A stretch of DNA of 64,000 bases from Trichoderma breve. Lineage: Eukaryota; Ascomycota; Sordariomycetes; Hypocreales; Hypocreaceae. The stretch spans positions 1,736,001 to 1,800,000 of the forward strand of contig NC_079237.1 in the NCBI RefSeq assembly GCF_028502605.1, written 5' to 3'. Positions 11,285 through 24,397 of this stretch are shown here, piece after piece. Each line of letters starts with the position of its first letter. Position 1 is the stretch's first letter. The notes beneath the pieces are model-generated. The model was not told the origin of the DNA. It was given only the letters and a program-made list of their open reading frames with translations, and did not search any database. The translations under genes were made by a program, and so were the position numbers.

Positions 11285-13132
11285 CTATGATTTTGCTGCT
11301 TGATGCTTTTCTTCGCCCTCGTCTGAGCCGTCCCCTTCTTCCTCTTCTTGGTTATGTACGCCGTTGGTGGATGCTTTTGGGATTTTGGGGATCTCAAACA
11401 CTACTCCGCCGTTTCTCACGCCTTTGCCTTTGCTCACGCTCCATCTTCCTAGGCGGTGGTCCTTGGCCACGGCAGCGACGATGCAGACGCCGTCTTGGCC
11501 GCGGTCGCCGCGCTCAAACACGGCGATGTCGTTGATGACGCCGTGGACGGATCGGGGGTGCGAATTTTCCTTTGCGTTGTTCTTGGAGGAGGACGCGCCG
11601 TTGGGCTGGCCTTCGGCGTTGGCGTCTGCCAGCTTGTCAGAATCGTCCGGGGAGCCGCCGAGGGTGGCGACGAGGTCAATCTTCTTCTTGTCCTCTGACA
11701 GCCGCCACACGCGCACGTGGCCGTCCCAGCTCCCGCTGAGGATGACGTCGGAGTAAGGGATGGTCTTGAGGGCCGTGATCCAGCGAGGGAGAGGGGCGGG
11801 GACGGCCTTGCGGTCCGGCTTGACCTCGGCGGACGCGGCCTCGGGTTTGAGCGGCGGGTCGAGGCCGTGGGCGAGGGGCTGGATGTAGACGGGCTTCTTC
11901 TTGGAGACGCTCCAGAGGGCGAGGCTGCCGTTGTCGCTGCCGGTGACGAAGAGCTCGTCGTCAATCATGGCGATACGGTCCATGCTGCCCTCGTGGAGGA
12001 GCGACCGGGGGTTGATGCCGGGCTGTGGCTTCTTGTCCACCGCGCCGCCGCGGAAGACTAGCTGTGTCTCCTCGGCCACCTTCCATAGTCGGGCCGTCCT
12101 GTCACGGGCGCCGACACTGACACAGCGGTCCTGAGCGAGGGCGTCGATGTCGAGGATCTCGTCCTGGTGGCCGAACAGCGTCTCAATATAGGCCAGCTCG
12201 TCCAAACTCCAGACCTTGACAGTTCGGTCTTTGGAGCACGAGTAAAGCTGATTTGTGCCCCTCCGGAACGCCAGTCCTGTTACGGCGTCGCGGTGATGTG
12301 TGAAGACCTTGATTGGCTTGAGAGTTTCGGCGTCGTAGACGATGATTTTCTTGTCCTTGCCTCCGGTGACAACAAACTTGCCATCTGAGGAAGCCGCAAC
12401 AGCTAGGATATTGCCCACGTGTCTCTTATAATCCTTATCATTTTGCTTGCCCGCATTTCCCTTGATCCACATCTCCAATTCGGGCCTCTTTTTGGGCGGT
12501 GCCGGTGGCTTCTTCGGTTTCCGTTTTGTTGTCTGAGGGTACTGATGCTGAGGGAGGTCCTGTATCCTCCACTTGTGCAGGAAGAGATCTTTGGTGGTGG
12601 TGTATACGTATGGCGCGCAGGCGGCAATGGATGTGACAGAGTTTGTGTTTGATCTGAAGAATGTTTGGCGGACGCTCTCAAAGGCCAATTCCTGGGCCAA
12701 TTGACGGTAAACTTTTCCTTTCGACTCGGCGACGTCTTCTTGTAGCCTCTCGGCGATTAGATCTCGATCAATCTCCGCGGCGTCGAATCCAACCTCGTCC
12801 ACGTGCTCCTTGACGTTGTCCAGGTAGCGCTCAGCCAACCGCAGTCGCTTCTCGGCGGCGGTTTCGCCCTCGTTTTCAGAGTCATTGTCGTCTTCGTCGT
12901 TGGTCGCGTCGGAGGCGCTCAACTGGCTCTCGTCATCTTCAGAGTCGCTGCCCGAGATTGACTCGTCGTCACGCTCAACTCGCTTCTTGCTGGAGGCTGC
13001 AGGTTTCGCGGCCGGCTTCGCAGATCTCGCAGAGGACTTGCCGGATGATTTTGTAGCGGCGACTCTCTTCTTGGGCGCTTCAGGACCTGCAGGCCTCTTC
13101 CTCTTTCCAGGAACTGTGAAAAACGACGACAT
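11285..13132 (-). CDS. RRP9: U3 small nucleolar RNP WD40 protein Rrp9 (U3-55K)
   Basis: WD40 component of the box C/D U3 snoRNP, needed for 18S rRNA processing in the nucleolus. Single exon of 615 residues starting MSSFFTVPGKRKRP, a typical Rrp9 opening. The first ~120 residues are Lys/Ala-rich and then acidic (SGSDSEDDESQ), as expected for a nucleolar protein. A conserved helical segment follows (EKRLRLAERYLDNVKEHV...). WD repeats fill about residues 170-600, with visible blades such as GGKDKKIIVYDAETL, CSKDRTVKVWSLDEL, GARDRTARLWKV, GSDNGSLALWSV and GSWDGHVRVWRLSEDK. The tail is acidic (EEEEGDGSDEGEE). It diverges from PRE1 across a 366-bp shared promoter. Third positions are very GC-rich, which produces several long open shadow frames here. 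Confidence 0.93.
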   Translation of the reverse strand: MSSFFTVPGKRKRPAGPEAPKKRVAATKSSGKSSARSAKPAAKPAASSKKRVERDDESISGSDSEDDESQLSASDATNDEDDNDSENEGETAAEKRLRLAERYLDNVKEHVDEVGFDAAEIDRDLIAERLQEDVAESKGKVYRQLAQELAFESVRQTFFRSNTNSVTSIAACAPYVYTTTKDLFLHKWRIQDLPQHQYPQTTKRKPKKPPAPPKKRPELEMWIKGNAGKQNDKDYKRHVGNILAVAASSDGKFVVTGGKDKKIIVYDAETLKPIKVFTHHRDAVTGLAFRRGTNQLYSCSKDRTVKVWSLDELAYIETLFGHQDEILDIDALAQDRCVSVGARDRTARLWKVAEETQLVFRGGAVDKKPQPGINPRSLLHEGSMDRIAMIDDELFVTGSDNGSLALWSVSKKKPVYIQPLAHGLDPPLKPEAASAEVKPDRKAVPAPLPRWITALKTIPYSDVILSGSWDGHVRVWRLSEDKKKIDLVATLGGSPDDSDKLADANAEGQPNGASSSKNNAKENSHPRSVHGVINDIAVFERGDRGQDGVCIVAAVAKDHRLGRWSVSKGKGVRNGGVVFEIPKIPKASTNGVHNQEEEEGDGSDEGEEKHQAAKS

Positions 13133-13498
13133 TGTGGCTCAATCCGCCCGGCCTGCTATCCCACTATGTGCGGTCGACCTTCTGCCATTAAACCCGTCTT
13201 GAAAAAAAAAAAAAGTTCGAGATGGATTGGCCCACTGAACTTTTCGGGGCCCACCATGTCTCGCGGCGGCGAATCACACGACAGGCCCGGGTTATAGTGC
13301 TTCCGGCCCAGGGCGGTCAGCTCTGGCACAAGCAAACGGGCAAGTGGGCGGTTCGTTGACGCGCAGCGCTACAGCCTAGCGGGACGAGGTAGCTCTGGCT
13401 GCTGCCGCCGGTGGGCTGTAACTGTAACTGGAATTGAGGGCAGTTCGAATCTCTGCAGCTCCAACAAGATACATCATACCCTAACACACACAGTCATC
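13133..13498. promoter_or_regulatory. shared divergent promoter of RRP9 and PRE1
   Basis: Only 366 bases separate the two start codons, so both promoters and leaders lie here. A run of about 13 A's sits at 13202-13214, a likely nucleosome-depleting tract. I found no clear ribosome-biogenesis PAC element and no yeast-type proteasome PACE box. Confidence 0.6.
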
Positions 13499-14341
13499 AT
13501 GTCAGTACCTGCGAATGCGCCTCGTCTGCGGCTTGTGATGGCTAACAAACTGTCTCTAGGGAGGTTCTTCTGGGAATTACGGGCAAGGACTTTACTCTCA
13601 TCGGCGCCTCCAAAGCTGCCATGAGGGGAGCCACCATCCTCAAGGCATCCGACGACAAGACAAGGGCGTTGAACAAGCACACTTTGCTGGCTTTCTCTGG
13701 CGAAGCTGGCGATACAGGTGAGCTACCCCTCGGGTACTGATGCTGTCCGGAGCACAGGAGTTTTAACGGTGTCCCAGTACAATTCGCCGAATACATCCAA
13801 CGAAATGCCCAACTCTACTCCATGCGCAACGAGACCGAGCTGTCACCCTCTGGCCTCGCCCACTTCGTCCGAGGAGAACTCGCCACCAGCCTCCGATCCC
13901 GAAACCCATACAACGTAAATCTCCTCATGGGAGGAGTTGATCCCATTACCGGCAAGCCCTCTCTATACTGGCTGGACTACCTAGCGTCGTTGGCGGAGGT
14001 ACCGTACGCAGCACACGGTTATGCGCAGTATGTGCTTTGTTTCCCGGTTGTCAGGCAGCTCTGGGCATTAGAGCTACAGCTCTGAACCATCTGCCTCATG
14101 TTTTCCAGGTTTGCTAACTGCTGGCTACTCTCTGAATAGATACTACTGCCTGTCTCTTCTTGACAAGCACCACCACCCAGACATTACACTAGGACAGGGA
14201 ATCAAGCTTATGACGATGTGCATAGATGAGCTGAAGCGTCGACTACCGATCGACTTCAAGGGAATGGTGGTCAAGGCAATCAAGGCAGACGGAATTGTCG
14301 ATATAGAATTCGACGACGACCGTATTGTGAAAAGCGCATAA
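13499..14341 (+). CDS. PRE1: 20S proteasome subunit beta type-2/beta4 (Pre1 homologue)
   Basis: Non-catalytic beta subunit of the 20S core particle. Coding exons are 13499-13500, 13560-13717, 13778-14027 and 14140-14341, totalling 612 bases, 203 residues. The product begins [20 protein letters not shown], with no propeptide and no catalytic Thr1, as in beta4. Further family signatures are [27 protein letters not shown] (in pieces), [43 protein letters not shown] and the C-terminal [18 protein letters not shown]. The start codon itself is interrupted: AT at 13499-13500 joins G at 13560 after removal of a 59-bp GT-AG intron. This is the only arrangement that yields the conserved MEVLLGI N terminus. 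Confidence 0.93.
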
Positions 14342-16854
14342 GCAAGAACAGCGGGTGCTGGAGAAGGGATGGCGTGTATCACTAGAAACTGGCTTGAGCT
14401 TGGTAATTAATATACGGCCGCTTCTTCCGGTTCATTCTTCATCAATTTCGTCATGCGACTGGTCAAGGGTTGGCGAATGCAGGGCGAGAAGAGGTATACA
14501 GTGCCTAGTAGTCGCTGTGGGGGCGACAAGGAGTATACGGTAACTCTGGAAGTTTGCTGGATGATGAATATGCCATATAGAACTGCTGCTGTGGATGCTT
14601 TTTTTCAATGATTGGCATCTTTTGCACCATCGCAGTGTGTATTATTCTTGTAGCGGCCGACTTATAGCCATACCTGAGTGATAGTCTAGTCTCCATACGG
14701 CTGCATGCGAGTGTAAGAATGGCCGGATGTCTGCACGTAGTTTCGATCGCAAATGAAACTTGCCTCTGTGCTTTGTATCGAACTGAGCTCCCAAATGCCA
14801 GGCACGTTTTAGTTACAGTACCGAACCCGACTTTTTTGTCGAGTTTCACCATGGCGGCTATGAGACATTTCAGCAGTGATACCTTGGTTTCAAACGCAGC
14901 CTGGATACTTGCTATATCTCATTCGTGTTATACTTCAAATTTCTCCGTACATCCACCGTCTGGAATCGTTTGTGTTTTACAGTTCCCCTTTCTCAATGCG
15001 TAAGCTGCGATTTGTGGGACATTTTACCACCTTGTAGCATCAATCCAATATCAGCTGGCCTACCTTGGTATTCATCAATGAATATGTGTCTGCCAGTGCA
15101 TCTATCAACCTGTGCAAAAGATGGAATTCTGCATTTATCTGTATACCAGCGCCAGGCGCACATGCGGTGCTGGGATAGTATGGGGTCTCATGTTAGATAC
15201 AGGCAGGTGGCAGTGATCGGATCTCCTTGGGTTGAATCACCGGTACCTGGCAAGGGCCCTGGTCAAACCTTGAATCCTCCCATGTTACGGAGGGTACAGT
15301 AATACTGACGTAGACAGCCTTGAATGCTTTGCCATGGCCACTCCGCGGTAGTTTGCGATTCAAATCATAAGAGCCCTTTTTAACTTTTCTTATACTGAGC
15401 AGGCATGGTGGGTACTAAATTGCTGCTGTTTGTTCAATGAAATCGCCCCCGTTACTGGGATAAACCCGCTGTTCCTGGCACGGACGAAGATCTGGAAAAT
15501 TCCCCCACCTGTCAGAGCAAGCCATCCAGGTCTTGAATCGGCGGGGATCTGTGCCGCATTACAGGGCGTCCCCTCCGCTACAAGAAGCACTGCAGAGTTG
15601 TGTTAGGATTGATTCCATTCATCAATGATGATTCAGTTCGAAAATCATTATGTAGTGTGGTCGTATAGCTGCAAGGGTTTGCAGCGTTGGCCTGCCTCCT
15701 TTTGATTGCAGCGCATGTCATCCACGAATGCGCGTGTACATGTCCGTCCCACTTCTGCAGGTGGACGAGGCGGTATTCACTTGAGCTGCACTGTACCTAC
15801 CTATCGGTGTAGGCACGTAGGCATCAAACGAATAATATGCTTTGTGTTGATTATTAGGGCCCCTTGCTGGTTGGTCCGGATACAGCACTAACACTAGCAT
15901 ATTCATACAGTAGAAGTGTCGTAATGAACAGGCTGGCACATGTCAGGCATCATGATAAGGGTCTAGACGCCAAGACGAGACGAAAGAACCCGACATTCCC
16001 CAAACCTTCTGGCCTGGCACCAATCCGAACAAATGCCATTTCCCGAAAGTCTCTGTCTCTAGACCGGCAGCCAGCCTCGCTGACCCCGAAACACTAAATC
16101 CCCCGTAGTGGCGATTCGGATAGAAGCCATGAGAATGTTCAACTGCCAGAAGGGAGGAAACCATCGGTCTGCCCAGTAACGTCACAAGCCACAGCGCCAC
16201 GGCCCTGCGAGGGATGGCCTAGGTAGCGGACAGGTACCGCAGCACTGGCGCCCCGTGCAGGGACAACTCCGAAATGCGCACAAACACGTGATGCAGTACT
16301 TGTAGAGTACTCCCTCGGTGGCTTGCATCCTAAAAATCTCTGACCCCCCTCGGGCACTAGCCGCTTTCTGGTCCGCCTGGAGACTAATTTTTTTCTCGCC
16401 TTCGCCTCAAAGGCTCGCCGTCCCTTTTCTTCTTTTCTTTCCCACAACTCTACCCTCCCAACACACAAACCTCTCCTCATCTCCATCTCCCTCTCTTTTT
16501 TTCATCCTCATACTTCCTCGAGGCATTTTCGTCTTTCCTTGGTCTTTCCTTTGAAGATTCTGCGTGTTCTTCGACGGAAAGTGCAAGCACAAGTTTTTTA
16601 CGCGTGCCCAATTTAATACAAGTCGGAGAAAAAGAAAAAAACAAAAAACAAACAGGGAACTCTTGTTCTTCCCGTTTCTTTCTCTTCGTGTTTTCTGTCT
16701 TCATTTTTGCGGACAGGCTTCCCTACTTCACTCTCATTCATTTTGCGAGGGTGATTTCTGATCGACCAAGTTCGACGATTACATTCGCGATTTGCGAACA
16801 AAAAAGTTCACTACGACGATTCAAGTCCCTATTCACCGGAACCCAACTTCCAAT
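14342..16854. other. spacer between PRE1 and DED1, including the DED1 leader
   Basis: No convincing gene on either strand; ORFs are short and compositionally unlike neighbours. The right part is the DED1 leader: 16380-16560 is strongly pyrimidine-rich and no ATG occurs between about 16294 and the DED1 start at 16855. A/G-rich and T/C-rich blocks alternate around 16620-16700. Confidence 0.6.
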
Positions 16855-18917
<2,063 letters not shown>

Positions 18918-20711
18918 ATACTCACGCTCTCTCGTGATGGGCATATCGCTGTGTCTATCATTGTGGCTCCGGTTTCAGCCACTACTCTTTTTTTTTTCTC
19001 GTTTTCACTTTTCTCTTATCGTCATTTATTCTATTTGCGCATCAATTTTGCTTTGATAAAATCGGTTATTTCACATTTACGCATCATGTCATTTGTTTTC
19101 GACGACACGGCGGCATCATGACCTGCGAAGGCGGAAGAGTGCCTTTTTTTTATTTGCTGCAAAGGGCAGTAACGGTCAGGGGCATTTCACGACGCATGTG
19201 ATAGATTGCATTTCTTTTGATTTCAGCATCCTCCCTCGCTTGATACCCTTAGACCGAGAATAGAGGAACTTAACGACGCTGGCAGAACGTGTGGTGTTGA
19301 GAGATCTACGGTTGTTAGATCTGGACTAGGACATCACGGTTTTTTTCATGTTTCTGCTGTCTACGAGGGTTTCCTCCCCCCGCAGGGCATTTTCTCGCTT
19401 TTCATGATAGAGGGTCATGCTATCGCCGTGGCATACATAGACAAAAGTGGATTTACTCGGTTCTCTGGTCGGAATTACTCGACGGTCTCCCACGGATTGG
19501 GACGGAAGAGAGAGCTATATGAGCATAGACTGGGAATACAGATGGCCTATGGGTCGGTTTCTCTATTTCATTCGAGAGCAAGAACTGGGCCTCTCGACGC
19601 TAGTTATGGATTTTGGTTGGGAGGGCATGGATCAAAGGCTCTCGGCTCTTTGACCGTCATACGCACAATGGAACGCTTCGACTCGGCCGAAAGGGTGCCG
19701 AGTACGCAGCCTTGAAGGAACAGGGTCTTTGGGAGTTTTTTGTTCCCGTGATAGACAGACAACCAGAGCGGACTGAGGAGTCCCAAGTAAAAAAATAAAA
19801 GGTTTTGCGATATAAATATGCATGGTACTACTACCGTGATGTGACCTAATATCTCGTCTGTTACATGTGACGTATTTGAGCGATGTACGAAGAATAATGC
19901 AGAATGATTGGTGGCCATATCTCTGCTTCTCCGTCCTTGCTATGAAAATTTTCATCATGCATGTTGAGGTTTTTTTTCTCTTGCTACCCTGGATTCTTTC
20001 GTTTTCTTTTTCGCTTTCTTGTTTTCTCCGCTCCCCGATCAGAAAATCTGAAAATGGAAAAGGATTCTCCAGCTATCTGTAATCTGCAATGTCTTTGTAT
20101 CTACGTAGTCGGGGTTATTCATAAATACCACCTTGCCAATTGGGCTGTGCTGCGACGGTAAGAGATTTTCTCATACGTGGAAGATTCTGGACTAGTTGTC
20201 CGTCCATGTATGAGAGGTTTTGTTGGAGCCACACAAACCTGCCGTCATCCCGCCCAGAACCTCCCGCGGCAGCGGCTTAAGCAGCCAGACATCACTCACT
20301 GGGGCTGTCACGGGTAGTGGACCGAATTTGCTGTAATTCAGTGGACTGATGTATGCTGGCGATGGGAAGACGGCGGATTTTTAGGGCATCGTCTAGCACT
20401 GCACGTTGATTTCTCGGGCTGTGAGCTCCACTAGAGCTCGGTACCTAGCTGACATCTTCCCCGCTGCGCCGGTGCGGCCGGAGAACCTCAGGTAAGGCTC
20501 GGGGTTGGGTACGATTGGAAGTACTACTGGGCTCGCTTATTACTGGCCAACTTGACAGTCATCCATATCTCACATTGTCTTCCCCCCCACCAAGCTGGTT
20601 GGCAGCTCTTCTTCTCTTCCTCTCCCATCACATGCTTCGACCCTAAAGGGGAGCACAAGGAAGCATCACCACGACTCTTGAAGCTCTCTTGCCTTGCTCC
20701 CGAGCGACGAG
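18918..20711. other. spacer downstream of DED1
   Basis: Contains the DED1 3' region (T-rich from 18985 and at 19145-19155) and the promoter of the AMP-binding gene. Short ORFs present do not look like protein. Nothing further recognised. Confidence 0.5.
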
Positions 20712-22526
20712 ATGGGTCTCCTCGAGAGCCTCGACGCCGGCATCACTGGCTTTGTGGGCCAGTGGGATGCCTACTCGACCGGGCTGGTGACGCTGCTGGT
20801 TGTCCTCGTCACGTACCGCATCACCTCGTCGCGCGAGCCCGACGTGCACCCTCTGCTGCTTGCCAGACAGGCGGGGGCTTCTACGGTGCGCAATGAAGGC
20901 GAGAGCGCCGCTTACAGATGCCTGGCTGCTCCCCACAGCATGCCGTTGAACAGCGGACTGGATGTCAAGGACCCCGGTGCTTCTCGATGGGCGAGGGGAC
21001 GCGATGGCGATCTTCGAGACATCTGGCGGAAAGCGGCGACTGGAAACGATGAGGGGAAGAAGGGAAAACTGCTCACTGTCCTCGGATCCGAGAATGTTAT
21101 TGAACACCGCCTAGGTAGGATCCCCAAGACCTGTTTACTTGTACATGAAAGCTCACCTTTTTTTCCCTTTTTTGTAGAGGACATTACGAGGCAGATTAAC
21201 CTTATTGGACATTACATTGCAGAGCAGGGCGGCATCCGAGTTGCCATCTATCTGCCCAACTCTGTCGAGTTTCTGGTTACACTCTTGGCATGCAGCTTCT
21301 ACCCGAACTTGACAACTGTCCTGATCCCTTTCAACGTCTCAAACGAGGAGCTCGTCTCCATGATGCGCCGATCTGCCGTTGACACCGTCGTAACAACACC
21401 CGGCTCATTCCCGCTCGATGACGTTGCAAAGGCATATCCGTCGCTGAGACAGCTTATCTGGGTCGTGGATGAAGGTAGCTCGCACCTCGACTGGAACGAG
21501 GTTCCCGAGGGCATGGGTGGCAGCGTCAATGTTGCTACATGGCAAGAGATCATTCGCGATGCCCCGGCGGACTCTGGCACTGAACTTCCTCCCCTAAACC
21601 TGGAAAAGGTTCCCATGGATGTGGTTACTTTCTGGCAAACGAAGCCTGGCCAATTGGAAGAGATGGTGCGCTTTACACAGGCCAACCTGGTTGCTGGCAT
21701 TGCCTCCCAGATCAATGCTGTACCCATCAAGGAGAGATTGACCCCCTCTGATCTATTTCTTCCCGCTGAATCTTTGGCCGGCATCCACACCCTTGCTCTT
21801 ACCTTGGCTGCGCTTTATCAGAATTCTTCGGTAGCTTTCAACTCAGTTGCTGGCCGATCGCCAGATCTGGTTCTAGCCACTCAGGGCATTGCTCCGACGG
21901 TGATTGTTGCCAGCCCCTCCAGTTTGCTCAAGATCCAGGAAGAGTCTACCGCCAAACTGAACACTCCTCTTGCCAAGGCCTCTCATGCCATGTCGACTCG
22001 TGCTCTCACTCAACAGGGCGTTCTTCCATCCTCGAACTTGCTGTCTGCGTTTGCGGCTGGAGCGAAACCATCCATTGGCACCGACCTCAGCAAGTTGCGT
22101 CTCGTTTATACCGCAGAGCGTGTTGGAGCGGACACTCCTTACCTTTCCTCCAAAGTCCTTTCTGATCTGCGCGTCTTCACTGGCGCTCGAGTTGTGTATG
22201 CTCTGACAAGCGCTCGGGTGGTAGGCGCTGTTTCGCAGACGGCCTACTATGACTACAGAGTTGAGGAGGGCGACAGCGGCCACTTTGGTGCACCTGCGAC
22301 AAGCATCGAGATTCGCTTGAAGGACAAGGGCTCATTCAAAACAACAGATGATGAGGTTGTGGGAGAAGTAAGCTCAATACGTGGTCTCTCTGGTAATCCA
22401 ATAGTTCCCACTGACATATGGACTCAATAGATTTTTGCAACTGGACCAAGCGTTGCTGGCGGCGAAACTAACTTGGGTGTTGTCGGAAAACTCAGACACG
22501 ACAACACGTTGGCTTATGTGTCGTGA
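20712..22526 (+). CDS. membrane-anchored AMP-binding (acyl-CoA synthetase-like) protein, probably catalytically degenerate
   Basis: Exons 20712-21114, 21178-22367 and 22431-22526 give 562 residues. A hydrophobic segment (YSTGLVTLLVVLVTYRI, about residues 23-40) suggests anchoring to the ER or another membrane. The body resembles the N-terminal domain of the ANL (adenylate-forming) superfamily: INLIGHYIAEQGGIRVAIYLPNSVEFLVTLLACSFYPNLTTVLIPFNVSNEELVSM is the usual acyl-CoA ligase opening. Hallmarks are missing, however. Where the TSGTTGxPKG loop should be (about 286-305) the sequence reads FWQTKPGQLEEMVRFTQANL; the YGxTE element is not recognisable; the TGD step reads FATGP; and the protein stops right after GKLRHDNTLAYVS, so the C-terminal lid domain is absent. 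I infer a pseudoenzyme or scaffold in lipid metabolism. Intron 1 (63 bp) has no in-frame stop. ATG at 20712 is the first in-frame ATG, in a good context. Confidence 0.8.
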
Positions 22527-24397
22527 AGCAGGATCTACGGATGCTAGTTCAAGGGGTAAAGGGAAAAGGGCCGGTTGAAGGGAAGCAGGGTACACAATAG
22601 GCTAGGCGCATAAATGTGCTTTAGGAATCACTTTGGAGAGATTCGTCATTGGATCAGCTGGGAGACTCGGCGACTTTTATTATGCGCTTCAGAAAAGAAA
22701 TAGCGAAGAGCGTTGAATGATACAAAGTAGATTGATTATGATTATTATATGTTGACTGATGTTGATATGACTTGTAGCCATCTCGGAATTATCTACGGGG
22801 TATCTACATGAACCTTGCTTGAATACCACGATGCAGATGCAGAACGGCCCGAGGCAATATCGAGCTGGTCGCGTGCAACTCTATTTATATCCGCACGCGC
22901 TGGATCCAGGCTTGGCGAGACGTCCAAGACTGCAACACTCCAGAGACTGGAAGCTAATTTGGAACATTTCCCGTCTACCCCAGGTCCTCGTGGTGCTACG
23001 TGCAGGGTTTAGTAGCAGATACGGAGCAAGCACAGACACGGGAAGTAAGACTAGACTAGATGCTACCTGATACTGCCTCGGGGCCGGGGTTGTTTGAAGT
23101 GACATGGTGACTGGAGCGTATAGAGCACCTAATAGAGGAAGGGAAGGATTGAAGCGTTACGATGGCATTTGCAGTGTATTCCCGGTAAGGGTGTGTTGTG
23201 TTGACCTTCTTCAAGCATGCCCCGTTTGACTGCTCCTGAAGCTGTCAACAACTCATATCTCTGTGGTGGTGGACTGTCCATTGATCATTTTCACGATATA
23301 CACGACTATTGGGTGGCGGAGATGGTAGCATAAATGCCCTAAATTTGTCGTGTTAATGCTTCAATCCGTCCCCCAATATTTTCAGGTTTGATTCATGTCA
23401 CTGAGAAATTATTGGCTACATGTACTAGCGAGGGCATGGTCCGGCGCTACGAAAACGGGGAGAGGGGGAGGAGGAACTTGAAGTGGGAGCGGCGCGTCAA
23501 AGGGAATCAAATGGATGGCTTGATTGCTTGATTTCAAATGGATGAGAAAGGCTGAGAAAGAGGGGGAGGGGGGACTGAAGAGATTAATTTAAAAAAATCA
23601 AATAGGAAAATACAAATAAAAACACTAAAATGAAATAGAAAAATCTGACTGGCGTGCAGCTCCAAGTTCAATCAAACTCGGCGGATCAATCAGACGCCCC
23701 GGTCCGGCGGTTTTTTACGGGCTATTGGACTCTTGTCTTGCCCTTCCACCCACTATTTTACTTACCCAAGTCAAACCATCATCTGCGGTGGGACCCCTTG
23801 GAACCTCCTGATCCCCGATCCGCGGGCCTGGTTTCTCTGTTACTACGTTAGCTCTCGGTGTGTCTTATCTCCTTGGGTCTCTCTCCCTCGTCTAATTTTT
23901 TCTTCTTTCTTTCTACTGTAAAACTCTTCTTATAATATACTGGAGGCGTCGTCTGGTTTGGGACCCCTGTCTTATATCTTTTTTTCTTTTCTTCTTCTTT
24001 TTTGAATACCCCGTCGTGCCATCTGGAACTCTAATTTTAAATCGCTTTTCTGGAATCATACGTCTACCTTATTTTGGCTGCTTCCGATTACTAAAGAGGT
24101 TCATAACAAAAAGCCATCCATCGCATTCCTTTGCGACGAGATCACTGTTCCGCTTTTCTTTGCTTGAAGAGAAGGAGTCGCGGGTTCACCACATAATATC
24201 CGCTCTTTTATCATTCCTCTTGCATTTATTATCATTTTTTTTTTTGAAGGCGCCTCGCTGCAGAGGCACGCGCATCTGGTAGCACGGGAAGATGCGCAAC
24301 TGTTGAGTGAGAGTGAGAAGAGAGCGCGAAGCGAGTGAACGCCGGACTTTTTTGGATCACGTTACTGGACCTCTAATCGACGGGCGAATCAATTGGG
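22527..24397. other. spacer and leader upstream of the HET-domain gene
   Basis: Purine-rich blocks (about 23455-23480 and 23560-23580), an A-rich stretch at 23585-23645 and pyrimidine-rich blocks at 23870-24010 and 24225-24245. The last ~500 bases look like promoter plus leader. A four-codon upstream ORF (ATG at 24292, stop TGA at 24304) precedes the HET start. Confidence 0.5.

Noticed and set aside
13441..13475. AGTTCGAATCT, resembling a tRNA B box
   Set aside because: No A box, acceptor stem or cloverleaf can be formed around it; it lies in the RRP9/PRE1 promoter.
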